Part shown: piece after piece, positions 20,071 to 30,399 of the stretch
Layout of the letters: each line of letters begins with the position of its first letter
Numbering within the stretch: the first letter of the stretch is position 1
Assembly (NCBI GenBank): GCA_015680685.1
Contig: MNCI01030420.1
Coordinates: 234,894-271,941, forward strand
Length of the DNA: 37,048 nt
Direction: 5' to 3'
Origin: Gnetum montanum
Lineage: Eukaryota > Streptophyta > Gnetopsida > Gnetales > Gnetaceae
Notes under the pieces: model-generated
Database searches by the model: none
What the model was told of the DNA's origin: nothing
The model's input: the letters and a program-made list of their open reading frames with translations, nothing else
Position numbers and translations under genes: made by a program

Positions 20071-20658
20071 TGTAACCATTTACACGTTATGGAAAACAAA
20101 CAGTTTTAATGTAACTATTTATGTGTTATGGAAAGTTTTAGTGTAATCATTTATGTGTTATTGAAAGTTTTAATGTAATCATTTACGCATTATGGAAAGT
20201 TTCAATGTAACCATTTACGCATTATGGAAAACAAATGGTTTCAAATTTGAAACCAACTAAATTTGTTGTAAGGTTTTCACAAGAATGGTCTCATATTTCC
20301 CTTTTAAACCAGAAGTTAAACCTTGATAACTTATTTTCTGGCTGATAAAATGTTCTTGATGGGAGAATAAATAGACACCAAAAGATATCAGACTCATGAT
20401 AGTGTTATAGTTTTTGGTCCCCATTACAAACACTCTGAGTCTACATACATCATCACTATTAAGCATTAGTGTGATAGAAGAATCCAAAACACTCTCTAAA
20501 ACACATTCACATAGTCCAAACAAGAGTGTCAATTGTTGGAGGTTAGTTTTTAGTTTATTCCTACATTTTGGTGATTTTGTGCAGTTTGGTTATATGCATG
20601 TTTTAATCAATGTTATATGCACGTTTTAATCAAGATTTTACACCAAAATACTCTTTCA
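20071..20658 (+). repeat. 5' LTR of copia element A
   Basis: Starts TGTAACC, ends CTTTCA, and matches 26152-26670. The first ~180 bp are five tandem units of 32-40 bp (TGTAACCATTTACxxxTTATGGAAA...), so the LTR terminus is itself a repeat unit. Confidence 0.92.
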
Positions 20659-20660
20659 TT

Positions 20661-20673
20661 TGGTATCAAAGCC
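20661..20673 (+). promoter_or_regulatory. Primer binding site of copia element A
   Basis: TGGTATCAAAGCC, close to the initiator tRNA-Met site TGGTATCAGAGC, two bases after the 5' LTR. Confidence 0.85.
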
Positions 20674-21870
20674 AGGTTAGGTCTCTATCTTGATGCTTAG
20701 AACTTGTTTGAATAAGGTTTCTATTAACAAAGTTTTCAATGATGGTTTAAATCTATAGGATTTATTTTTCAACAATTATTTGTGAAAAATAATGTTAGAA
20801 ATCATTAAGAAATTGAATTTCTAATAATTCATTGATTTGAAACGTCAAAAATGGTGCTAGATCTGCATTTAAGGAAGCTTTAAAATGATGTCGTTTTTAC
20901 AATGGCTAGATGGCATGTCATTTTGAAGTTATGAAATGCGCAATTCTTTGCCAAAATGATATATCATTTTCTTAAGCCATGACATTTTCAAAAAAATCAA
21001 AAATTCTGAAAATTTATTTTTTGTATGATTTTGCATATTTTTTTTTGAAATCATGCAAAATAATTTTTTTTTGGAATTTTGTGAAATTTAGAAATTTTTT
21101 CATTTAGATTAGATAAAATTTTGAAAATTGATTTATGATAGAATTTATTTAATTCTTGCAAATTAGGTTGTTTTGGCATTTCTAAAATATTTTTTGGTGA
21201 TTAAAATTTTCAAGATTTTTATAGATTTTAAAATTTTGGTAATTCATTTAAAAATGCATAAAGTTGCTTATTGATTAATATTTCTAAAATAAAATTATTT
21301 TTATTTTAATACATATTTCTTAAGAAATATTAAAATTTGGTAATTTATTTTAGAAATAATTAATTTTATGCATAGTTTATCTTTGTATATATCTATAAAA
21401 TGACATATTGATATATGCATTAGGAAAAATAGTTTTTCTCCATAAGAATAAATAACTAGTGATCTATATAATTTTGTATAATTAGAGAGTAGCCACAACA
21501 TCTTTAACTATGCAAAATTATGTATTAAGAGTTTTTGGATCACATATGGTAAATAAATAGTAAAATGTAATTAATCATATGCAATATAAGAGATTTAATC
21601 CCACATGAATTTGTATTATATTTAATATGATCAAGTAGAATGTATTAAATTATTTTTCTTAATTTATCCATAAGGATTAACAAAAGGGATATAATTTAAT
21701 AGTTTCATAATAAGGATATATGAATCTTGTTGAATTAAAAATTTAGCCTATAGGCAATTTTTATGTCATTTGATTCATATTTTATGCATGATTTACATTG
21801 TTAAACATGTCATATAGTATTCTAACCTCAAATTTAGTGACATAAGCATGTTTTAATTTATGCAGTAATA
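20674..21870 (+). other. Leader of copia element A
   Basis: A long AT-rich untranslated leader with no recognisable frame before gag. Confidence 0.6.
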
Positions 21871-22573
21871 CAACCTGTGAACTACTCTGATTTTAAGTGC
21901 AATATTCTTGAATTCAAGGGTAATAGTTACAAAAACCAGCCAACTAAATGATGTTGATCATTATGAAAAATGGGATTGATCTAATCACCTCTATGTCATG
22001 TTCATAAAGATCAAGATCTCAACTGGTATGCATGGTTTATTGGAATAGTATGACAATGTGCAAGGTTTGATGAAGAAAATTGATAAACAATTTGACTCAT
22101 TAGATAAAGCTTTGGCTAGCACCTTAATAATCAAATTTTCATCCATGAAGCTTACAAGAATTTGTGATGTGCGTGAGTACATCATGCAAATGAGGGATAT
22201 AGTGGTTCAGCTAAAAACACTTGAGGTTGAGATGTCAGAGTCTTTCCTTATGCACTACATCTTAAACATGCTCCCATAGCAATATGGATGCTTTAAGATT
22301 TCTTATAATACACATAGGGAAAAGTGGTTAATCAATGAACTAATGACCATGTATGTACAAGAAGACGGTAGACTTGCTATGGAAGTGAGAGAAAGTGTTA
22401 ATCTAGCTACACATGGAAAGAAAAAGGGGTAAGCCAAGAATAAAAGGAAGGGCAAACTACTTGCACAAGCTTGCATTAAGAAGGAATCTAGATGCTTTTT
22501 TTACAAGAAGAAATGACATGTAAAGAAGGATTGTCCTAAATATCAAAAATGGCTTGAGAAGAAAGGTGCTTAA
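21871..22573 (+). pseudogene. Copia gag (element A)
   Basis: The frame opens near PVNYSDFKCNILEFKGNSYK, the usual N-terminal gag block. The best-kept part is at 22058-22279: LMKKIDKQFDSLDKALASTL, IIKFSSMKL, REYIMQMRDIVVQLKTLEVE, LMHYILNMLP. This is the UBN2-type gag domain common in plant copia elements. After a Pro-stop (Ser/Pro-Xaa-Gln expected) it runs on to QYGCFKISYNTHREKW and a Lys-rich tail. The zinc knuckle (22489-22538) reads CFFY...HVKKDC: the second Cys is Tyr, and the Gly before His is a stop. The last block ends at a TAA at 22571-22573. Non-functional. Confidence 0.85.
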
Positions 22574-22614
22574 TTCTCACTTATTTGTTTTGAATCTAAT
22601 ATGGTTGATGTTAG

Positions 22615-23560
22615 CCATAACACATGGTGGATTGACTCTAGTTCTACAATCCATATTAATAATTTCTTGCAAGGGGTGCAAAACCTAAGGAAGCCAGTGG
22701 AAGTGAGTTATGCATCTATTTAAGCAACATGATATGCTCACATGTGGAGGTAGTCAAAACATGCAAATTAGTTTTAAGTAGTGATTTTGTTTTAGAGTTG
22801 GAAAAAACATTTTATATTCCAAGTTTTGAGGAATTTAATTTCTATTTCAATGCTTGTATCATTAGGATTTCCCTTTAATTTTTCAAACACCAGATTCAGT
22901 TTATATTATAGATATGAACTTATTGGAAATGGTACATTGATAGATGATCTTTTCAAAATTAGTTTACAAAATGAAACTTCTTATACTTTTATGCATGTTC
23001 ATGATAGTGCTAGCATTAAGAGATCTATTATGAATGAAGAATTCTCTATGTTGTGGCATCGTAAATTAGGACATATCTCTATTGAGAGAATAAATACATT
23101 AGTAAATGATGAAGTACTTAGTACTTTAGATTTTACTGATTTTGACACTTGTGTGGATTGCATAGAGGGAAAGTAGACCAATATGTCAAAGAAAGATGCT
23201 AAGAGAAGTTTAGACATATTAGAGATCATACATATAGATATTTGTAGTCCAAACATGGATGTGTATGGTCAAAAGTATTTCATTATTTTTACTGATGATT
23301 ACTCATGATATATGTATCTCTACCTGCTTCATAACAAGAACAAAGCTTTAGATGCCTTTAAGATGTTTAAGGTTGAAGTAGAGAAATAATGCGATAAGAA
23401 AATAAAGATAATGAGGTCTAATAGAGGTGGTGAATACTATGGTAGATACACTAATGATGGACAAGCATCTAGTTCATTTGCTAAGTTTCTTTAAGAGCAT
23501 GGGATTGTTGCCTAGTACACTATGCCTGGTTCTGCAAACTAGAATGGTGTATAAGAGAGA
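22615..23560 (+). pseudogene. Copia protease and integrase (element A)
   Basis: The protease active-site block WWIDSSSTIHINN (about 22625-22665) has DSS instead of DSG. The pre-integrase zinc region is well kept at 23050-23176: LWHRKLGHISIERINTLV and CVDCIEGK. The integrase core has HIDICSP (first Asp) and FTDDYS. MRSNRGGEYY follows, where the second catalytic Asp of the usual LRSDRGGEY is Asn, then the NGV-ERRN end with the Glu kept. Stops at 23176, 23308, 23386, 23492, 23515 and 23540 mostly replace Arg or Gln. A pol remnant continues to about 24190 with RHIHVWGS and FFGY-like blocks. Confidence 0.85.
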
Positions 23561-24209
23561 AGAAACTAAACATTGTTGGACATGATGCAGAGTATGCTTA
23601 GTAGCGCTAAGCTTCCTAAGTCCTTGTGAATTAAAGTTCTAAAGATAGTTGTGTATATATTAAACCAAGTTCCAATGAAGGTTGTCTCAAAGACATCATT
23701 TGAATTATGGAAAGGTTGGTAACCAAGTTTGCGACATATACATGTTTGGGGAAGCTCGTTTGAAGTAAGAGTCTATAATCCATAAGAAAAGAAGCTAGAC
23801 CCAAGGACCATAAGTGGGTATTTTTTTGGATATGTCTAATGATCTAAGGGATACAAATTTTATTGTCCATCACATACTACTAGGTCTGTGGAATCAAGAA
23901 ATGCTAAATTTCTTAAGAATGACTTGATTAGTAGGAGAAATCAATCCTGGAACACTGTTCCTGAAAGATCATACAAATGCTAAACCCTCTACTTCAAGTG
24001 ATAGACTAATTGTTGTACACAACACACCTAGAGCACAAACATGTGATGAACAACAACTAGTCATTGAAGTTCCACAGATTGCTGATCAAGAAGTTGTAGA
24101 TCCAACTAAACAATAGTTACTAAAGCATGTTGAATAGGCTATTGAACAACATGCTCCTCAAGAGAATGATGAACCAACAGTAAGAAGATCTATTAGAGTA
24201 GAGAAATAA

Positions 24210-25823
24210 GTGATTATTAGTAACTATATAGTGTATCTACAGGAATCTGACTACCACATAGGAGTTGAAAATGATTTCGAAACATTTTCACAAGCCATGA
24301 GTTGTAAGAAATCTGACTTGTGGTATGATGCCATGAAAGATGAGATTGTGGCTACGTCATCTAATGGAGTATGGGATATTTTTAATTTTCCTGATGGTAT
24401 AGAAGCCATTGGATGAAAATGGGTCTTTAAGACAAAGAAAGACTTATTAGGAAACATTGAAAGATATAAGGAAAGACTTGTTGCTAAAGTGTTTACTTAG
24501 AGAGAGGGAATAGATTACATAGAGACCTTTTCTCTTGTATCTAAGAAGGACCCCCTTCATGTGATTATGACATTGGTTGCCTATTTTGATTTCAAATTAC
24601 ATTAGATAGATGTGAAAATGACATTCCTCAATGGTGATCTAGAAGAAGAGGTTTATATGAAATAACTTGAAGGATTTTCCTCTAGTGGTGGTGAGCAATT
24701 GTTATGCAAGCTCAAAAATTTCATATATGGATTGAAAAAGGCCTTCCATTAATGGTATTTAAAATTCCATGATGTCATCACTTCATTTGGTTTTGAAGAG
24801 AACATCATGGATCAATGTATATACTATAAGGTTAGTGGGAGAAAAATCTATTTCCTTGTTCTATATGTGAATGATATCCTTCTTGCGACTATTGATAATG
24901 GATTTCTATACGAGGTGAAACAATTTCTCTCTAAGAACTTTGACATGAAGGATATGGGTCAGTCATCTTATGTCATTGGCATTAAGATCCATAGGGACAA
25001 ATCTATTTGTATTCTAAGACTATTGCAGGAAACCTATATCAATAAAGCTTTAGAGAGTTTTCAAATGAAACACTGTTCATCAAGTATAGCATCCATTATG
25101 AAGGGTAAGAAGTTCAATTTGAATCAATGCCCCAGGAATGATTTAGAGAAAAGTCATATGAGAAACATTCCATATTCTTCAACTATTGGAAGCCTAATGT
25201 ATGCTTAGTTCTGCACAAGACTTAACATTACATTTGCTATGGGAATGTTGGGTAGATATTAGAGTAATCCAGGCATTGACCATTGGAGGGATACAAAGAA
25301 GGTGATGAGGTACCTTCAAGGTATAAAAGATTACATGCTTATGTATAGATGAACTGAGAATCTAGAGGTGATTAGCTACTCTAATTTAGACTTTTCTAGT
25401 TGTGTTTATTCAAGGAAATTAAGATTTGGTTATGTTTTTATTTTGGCTAGAGGATTTGTATCTTGGAGGAGTGGAAAGAAAACTTTAGTTGTTATTTTCA
25501 TAATGGAGGTAGAGTTCATTTCTTATTTTGAGGCTACTTAACATGGTGTATGGTTGAAGAGTTTCATGTCAGGCCTTAGAATTATAGATTCTAGATATCT
25601 GGGCCATTAAGAATATTTTGTAACAATTTAGCTACTATCTTTATGGCTAAGAATAATAAGAGTGATAGTCAAAGTAAACATATTGACATAAAGTACTTAA
25701 TTATAAGGGAACATATTAAGAAAAAGAAAGTGATCATTGAGCATATAAGCACTAAATTATTGATAGTTGATTGTTTGACAAAAGGGATGCCACCAAAGTC
25801 ATTTAAGGATCATGTAGTTTAGA
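24210..25823 (+). pseudogene. Copia reverse transcriptase and RNase H (element A)
   Basis: RT begins with SQAMSCKKSDLWYDAMKDEI and proceeds through KWVFKTKKD, LVAK, IDVKMTFLNGDLEEEVYMK and LCKLKNFIYGLKKA. The palm motif is YVNDIL at 24864-24875: the first Asp of YVDD is Asn, which removes a metal ligand. The tether has KNFDMKDMGQSSYVIGIKI, YINKALESFQM and SSTIGSLMYA. RNase H follows (YSNLDFSSC, GFVSWRSGKK, VEFISYFEA-stop-HGVWL) and the tail SKHIDIKYL...HISTKLLIVDCLTKGMPP. It is the most complete domain of the element, with one clean run of 133 codons (24807-25208). Confidence 0.9.
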
Positions 25824-26140
25824 TAAGACTTTTTTCCATAATGTAACTTTTTTGTACATACAATTTTACAGCCTTAATGAAACTCTTATTCAGTTGTGAT
25901 GCTTTCTCATATTTGGTTTGTGCATACAATTAATAGAAAAAATTCATATATGGCAAGACGTAGAATAAATAGTGGGTTTATTCATAAAGTTTAGTTATCA
26001 TATAAGTGATTAAGTTTGAGAAATAATACATTGTAATACATAGAAGATAATGCTCACACTTAGAAGAACTATTCCCATGATTCATGTATTTATTTCTTAA
26101 AAGTTGGGTTTGATGGATATTAGGTTAAATATGGAGACCC

Positions 26141-26151
26141 AAGTGGGAGAA
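26141..26151 (+). promoter_or_regulatory. Polypurine tract of copia element A
   Basis: AAGTGGGAGAA (within CCCAAGTGGGAGAATG) directly precedes the 3' LTR, the standard plus-strand primer of plant copia elements. Confidence 0.85.
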
Positions 26152-26670
26152 TGTAACCATTTACTTGTTATGGAAAACAAACAGTTTCAATGTAAGCATT
26201 TACACATTATGGAAAGTTTCAATGTAACTATTTACACATTATGGAAAGTTTCAATGTAACTATTTATGTGTTATGAAAAACAAACAATTTCAATGTAGCC
26301 ATTTATGCATTATGGAAAACAAATAGTTTTAAATTTGAAACCAACTAAATTTGTTGTAATAGTTTTTACAAGAATGGTCTCATATTTTCCATTTAAACCA
26401 GAAGTTAATCCTTGGTAACTAATTTTATGACCTATAAAATTTTCATGATGGGAGAACAAAAAAACACTAGAAGATATCAAAGTCATGGCAATGTTGAGTG
26501 TTAGTGTGATAAAAGAATTTAAAACAATCTCCAAAATATGTTCATGTAGTTCAAATGAAAGCATCAATGGTTGGAGGTTAGTTTTTGGTTGATTTTTGCA
26601 TTTTGGTGATTTTGTGCAATTCAGTTATATGTACATTTTGATCAATGCTTTATAGCAAAATAATCTTTCA
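26152..26670 (+). repeat. 3' LTR of copia element A
   Basis: Homologous to 20071-20658, starting TGTAACC and ending CTTTCA. It also has five terminal tandem units, but their order of variants differs from the 5' LTR. Confidence 0.92.
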
Positions 26671-27027
26671 CATCTATCTACTCTGACTAGTTTTCTGTTA
26701 TGTTCTACCTGCATAGAGCACCCAACTGCACAATTGTGCTTAAGATGTGCTGGTAGCACAACATTCATCCTTGTGCTGGCTATGGTAAATTATTATTATT
26801 TTTATTATTTTAGGAAAACAATATAGCAAGAAGCTACACAATTCCATGTAGGGTTGTGTAGGTTCATGTTGGGGTTGGGGCATCATAAGCCGCACAAGCT
26901 ACATAAGGCCATCTACTTGTAGCAATCGAAAACCTTGCTTCCCACCACTCTTTGTTCCACTTGGCTACCAGATTCACCATTGTCTTCCATTGTGGCTATC
27001 CTTATCATGTCTTTCATCACATTGGCT
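26671..27027. other. Spacer between elements A and D, nothing recognised
   Basis: Contains GC-richer short words (GTTGTGTAGGTTCATG, GCACAA) and a (TTA)n run near 26790-26805. No coding or element ends seen. Confidence 0.4.
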
Positions 27028-27032
27028 ACACC

Positions 27033-27553
27033 TGTTAATTTACACCTCCATTAGGTAGGATAATACAAAAACAACAAACATTAGAAATAGAAATTCAATT
27101 ATGGAATTGGAGGAAATACACTAGGAACATAAAAAATTATCTTGAAAAAGCATATGAAAAACCCACCAATGGCTTAAGCTCCTAGCAAGCCTTAGAAATC
27201 TAAATCTTCTTATTGACACTTACAACAAGCTTAGATCAAGCTTTCATAAGAGGAAGAGACTGCAACTTGAATTATGCCCCATACCTTTTGATTTGGTGAA
27301 GATAAGATAATAAAACCACCCAAGCATCTGGTTCTAGAGTGGTCATAATGTCATGCTTTGGGTAGGAAAAAACAAAATTATGGAGTTATAATTCATAATT
27401 AATCATGGCCAAATTGGGTTTGAGTAGTTACATATTCTTTTGTCATATTGCATTCTTTATCATTTGTTATTTACAACAAACATGCCAAGAATAATTTGCA
27501 AATATGCTAACTCTTACAACATGAAGATATTTAAATTAACAACATGTACTTGA
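27033..27553 (-). repeat. 3' LTR of copia element D
   Basis: Same-orientation match to 28501-29004 with many shared blocks (GAAATAGAAATTCAAT, GACTTACAACAAG-like, ATGCCAAGAATAATTT). It ends GTAAATTAACA on the minus strand. Confidence 0.82.
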
Positions 27554-27559
27554 CTATAG

Positions 27560-28440
27560 AAGCTTCATCATTTCCAAGAAAAATGGGAGCAAATATAGCT
27601 TCATGGTATTCAGAAAAAAATTCTCTTTTAGGTGTAAAGCTATACCAAGCACCTGAATTAATATACTAGTAATTACAATTAGAGTTACCTCTAGCTATGA
27701 CTACACATATGTCTAGTATTTTTCATTAGCATCTTTAAAAGAACTAGATCTAACATGTTTCTCCATTTTCTTAAAAAATTTGCAACCCTTCATCAAGTGG
27801 TCATGCTTCCCATAGTTCTAATACTTTGGTATTCTCTTGGGAGCATAAGTAGCAACTTTCTTGAATTTACTCAATTATTATTTTCTTGGTCCATTAATTA
27901 CCAATGCTTTAGTAGGTGTAAGCTTAGAGCACTTTCTTTAAATTTCTTTAATTATCAGTCATCCTAGAACTTCATCAAATTTTAAAGAGGTACTTGTACT
28001 AATAATATTTTAAACAATATGTTCCCATAAATTAGGAAGTAACTGTAACATGGAAATGCATTAATCTTCTTCTTTTATCTTACTATCAATTGATTGTAAT
28101 TGTCTCACAATACTATTGAAAGTAGTAAAATGAAATACAATAGTATTATTTTCAGATATCTTTATAGTAAGAACTAGATTGATATGTCTTACCCTTTGTA
28201 GTCTTTTCATCTTGCAAATTTATAAGCATAGAATTAGAAATACCTTTGGGAATTATTTCCAAAGCTAGAAGATCTAACTGATTCTAGTCTTTAGATTTAA
28301 TGCTTTCTAATTTAATTTCAGTGATGGATACATCTTATTTTTTTTAACCAACAAATCTTCCATCCTGAGCTTCGAAGGATTATAGTTGTTGCCATTGAAA
28401 TTTTCTATTTCTTCAATTTACTTCTCACCACTCACTATCT
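27560..28440 (-). pseudogene. Copia gag and protease start (element D)
   Basis: Read leftward: FNGNNYNPSKLRMEDLLV (gag N-terminus), then HFTTFNSIVRQLQSIDSKIK and CISMLQLLPNLWEHIV, then STSTSLKFDEVLG, the classic UBN2 gag pattern (LxSIxxKIxxEDxxxxLLxSLPxSW). A zinc-knuckle relic NYGKHDHLMKGCKFF (Cys to Tyr, Gly to Asp) follows. Next is the protease motif INSGAWYSFTPKR (DSGA to NSGA) and FLGNDEASIVKY. Stops and shifts break the frame. It then runs straight into the LTR, so everything from mid-protease through RNase H is deleted. Confidence 0.75.
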
Positions 28441-28500
28441 TAATGCACTCAATGAGATAAGAGCCTTGAGAATTAAGTGAACCTCACTACGAGATCAATT

Positions 28501-29004
28501 TGTTAATTTACACCTTGATTAAGTAGGATAAAAAAGCAACAAGTAGTAGAAATAGAAATTCAATGATAAAATTGGAAGAAATGCACCAAGAACATAAGCA
28601 AGTATCATGGAGAAAGCATACAAAAACCTAAACAATGGCTCAATGTCCTACCAAGTCTTAGAAATTCAAGTCTTCTTACTAAGACTTACAACAAGTTTGG
28701 ATCAAGTTTTCACAAGAGAAAGAGACTACAACTTGAATTATGCCTCATACATCCTTTGATTTGGTGAAGATGAGATGATGAGACCATCCAAGCATGCAAT
28801 TATATAGTGGTCATAATATCATGCTTTGGCTAAAACCATAATTGATCATTTCCGAATTGGATGTAATAAGTTACATATTATTTTGACATATTACATATTT
28901 TTACTTTTTTTATTTATAGCCAACATGCCAAGAATAATTTACCAACATGACAACTATTACAACATGAAGGTGTTTTAAACTTAAAATTAACAACACACTT
29001 CACA
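28501..29004 (-). repeat. 5' LTR of copia element D
   Basis: On the minus strand it runs TGTGAAGTGTGTTGTTAATTT to GTAAATTAACA. The next minus-strand bases (28500 leftward, AATTGATCTCGTAG) resemble a decayed TTGGTATCAGAGC primer site at about 8 of 12 positions. Confidence 0.8.
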
Positions 29005-29038
29005 ACACCTACGTAGAACTAATCAAGCCTACACATAG

Positions 29039-29546
29039 TGTAAGGGGTTTTAAGGAAAATTTATCTTGATTATCCCATCATGATTTGCTTCATCATCATT
29101 ACAATTTGTTGCATCATTATTTCCTATGATTGTTTTGATTTTTATTTTTTCTTAGTCAAACAACCATCTAATCCATCATTCCTTTTCATTCCTAGTATTA
29201 GTGATGCATATCTCTTCAACAAAAATAAATTACTATATCCCTTTTATTTTGGCTTTATTTTTGTAAGCCATGACAATATATAAGGAGCTCAAAGGGAGCA
29301 TCCTTCACATAACAATTGCTAATGCATTATCTTCAATCCTTCTTCATTTAATTCTTTAACTCTCTCTCTATGCATCAATCTTAAAGCTATGCTATTGCTA
29401 ATAGTCTAGGAACTAATTTTTTTTGGGGAGTTTTACTTTAAAGTTTTTCCTCAAGTTAACTTTGTGTATTTTTAATTTTTTATAAACATTCTTCATTTTA
29501 TCTTAAAAATTTGTTAGTATTGTATGCAATAAATTGGGAATAAAAA
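29039..29546 (+). repeat. 5' LTR of copia element C
   Basis: Starts TGTAAGGGG and matches 33500-33996 throughout. The 3' edge is set by the primer site at 29548; the terminal CA has decayed to AA. Confidence 0.88.
29277..29284 (+). promoter_or_regulatory. TATA box in the element C 5' LTR
   Basis: TATATAAG, conserved at the equivalent place in the 3' LTR (33738-33745). Confidence 0.6.
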
Positions 29547-29547
29547 A

Positions 29548-29559
29548 TGGTATTAGAGC
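29548..29559 (+). promoter_or_regulatory. Primer binding site of copia element C
   Basis: TGGTATTAGAGC, one transition from TGGTATCAGAGC (initiator tRNA-Met). Confidence 0.88.
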
Positions 29560-29610
29560 TAGGTTTCAGACCAAATAGTTATTTTTGTCTAAGTATTTAT
29601 AGGGGAAATC

Positions 29611-30395
29611 ATGACCAACACTTCAACCAAAATTAGGATTGTAAAATTTAACAAATCTAACTATAAAATTTGGAAGATCAAGATGGAGGATATTCTGGTT
29701 GAAAATGATTAGCATAGTTTGATCTTAAAAATGAAACTAAAGAATATTTCTAATGAAGAATGAAAAGAGTTGAACTTGAAAATTATAAGTATTATTCATT
29801 TGTGTTCGTCGAATTTGATATTACTTAATGTTTCAAATGTTTCTTCTACTAAAGATTTGTGAGATAAGCTACAAGATTTATACTAACAAATTCCTTAACA
29901 AATAAAATATTTTTAAATAAGTGATTATCTAAATGTAAAATTGTTGAAGGTACATCTACTATAAAACACCTCAATACCTTTAATACATTGGTTCATTAAT
30001 TACAATCTATTAGGGTGAAAATGGATAAGGAAGATTAGTGCATCACATTTCTCACCATGCTTTCAAATTCATGGAAGACATTTGTGATGGCTATAAGTAA
30101 TACATCTACAAGCTTTATTTTTGATAATATTGATGCTTAGTTATTACATGAGGAAGCAAGAAGAAAAACTTTACTTCTTAAAATGATGTAATGTTTATTA
30201 AAAATTATGTAAAGCCAAAATTTATTAGAAGGCCTCAATTTAAGAATAAGCCTCAAAAATTTGTAAAAAGGACATATAGATAGTGGAATTGTGATAAAGT
30301 TGGTCATGTAAAAAAAGATTGTAAAGCCCCTTGTAAAACGGGTAAAGAGAGTAATGTATCAAAAAATGATAAATCTACTCTTACTCAAGAGAGAG
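29611..30395 (+). pseudogene. Copia gag (element C)
   Basis: The ATG at 29611 opens MTNTSTKIRIVKFNKSNYKI, a typical copia gag start, then WKIKMEDILVEND and a stop. The UBN2 domain continues with breaks (NLILLNVSNVSSTKDL, then in another frame SWKTFVMAISNTSTSFIFDN, LLHEEARRKT). The zinc knuckle near 30283-30325 reads W-N-C-D-K-V-G-H-V-K-K-D-C; its first Cys is lost to a stop/Trp. A Lys-rich stretch precedes the protease. At least eight stops or shifts. It is the shorter gag type of plant copia elements and differs clearly from element A, so A and C are different families. Confidence 0.85.
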
Positions 30396-30399
30396 ATTG

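Larger units (their letters stand above)
20071..26670 (+). mobile_element. Full-length, dead Ty1/copia element A
   Basis: Two LTRs (588 and 519 bp), an iMet-type primer site, a ~1.2-kb leader, gag, protease, integrase, reverse transcriptase, RNase H and a polypurine tract follow in the Ty1/copia order. Expected 5-bp target duplications are not present: TGTCC is on the left and CATCT on the right. Stops are scattered through every domain. Confidence 0.93.
27033..29004 (-). mobile_element. Internally deleted Ty1/copia element D with ACACC target duplication
   Basis: Two direct LTR copies enclose about 950 bp that read leftward as copia gag and the start of protease. The flanks are ACACC on both sides (27028-27032 and 29005-29009), so it is one insertion event. 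Integrase and RT are missing. The polypurine tract is not visible before the left LTR. Confidence 0.82.

Noticed and set aside
26671-27027. Possible relation of GC-richer words here to 14640-14760
   Set aside because: Only short low-complexity words agree; no alignable block could be built.
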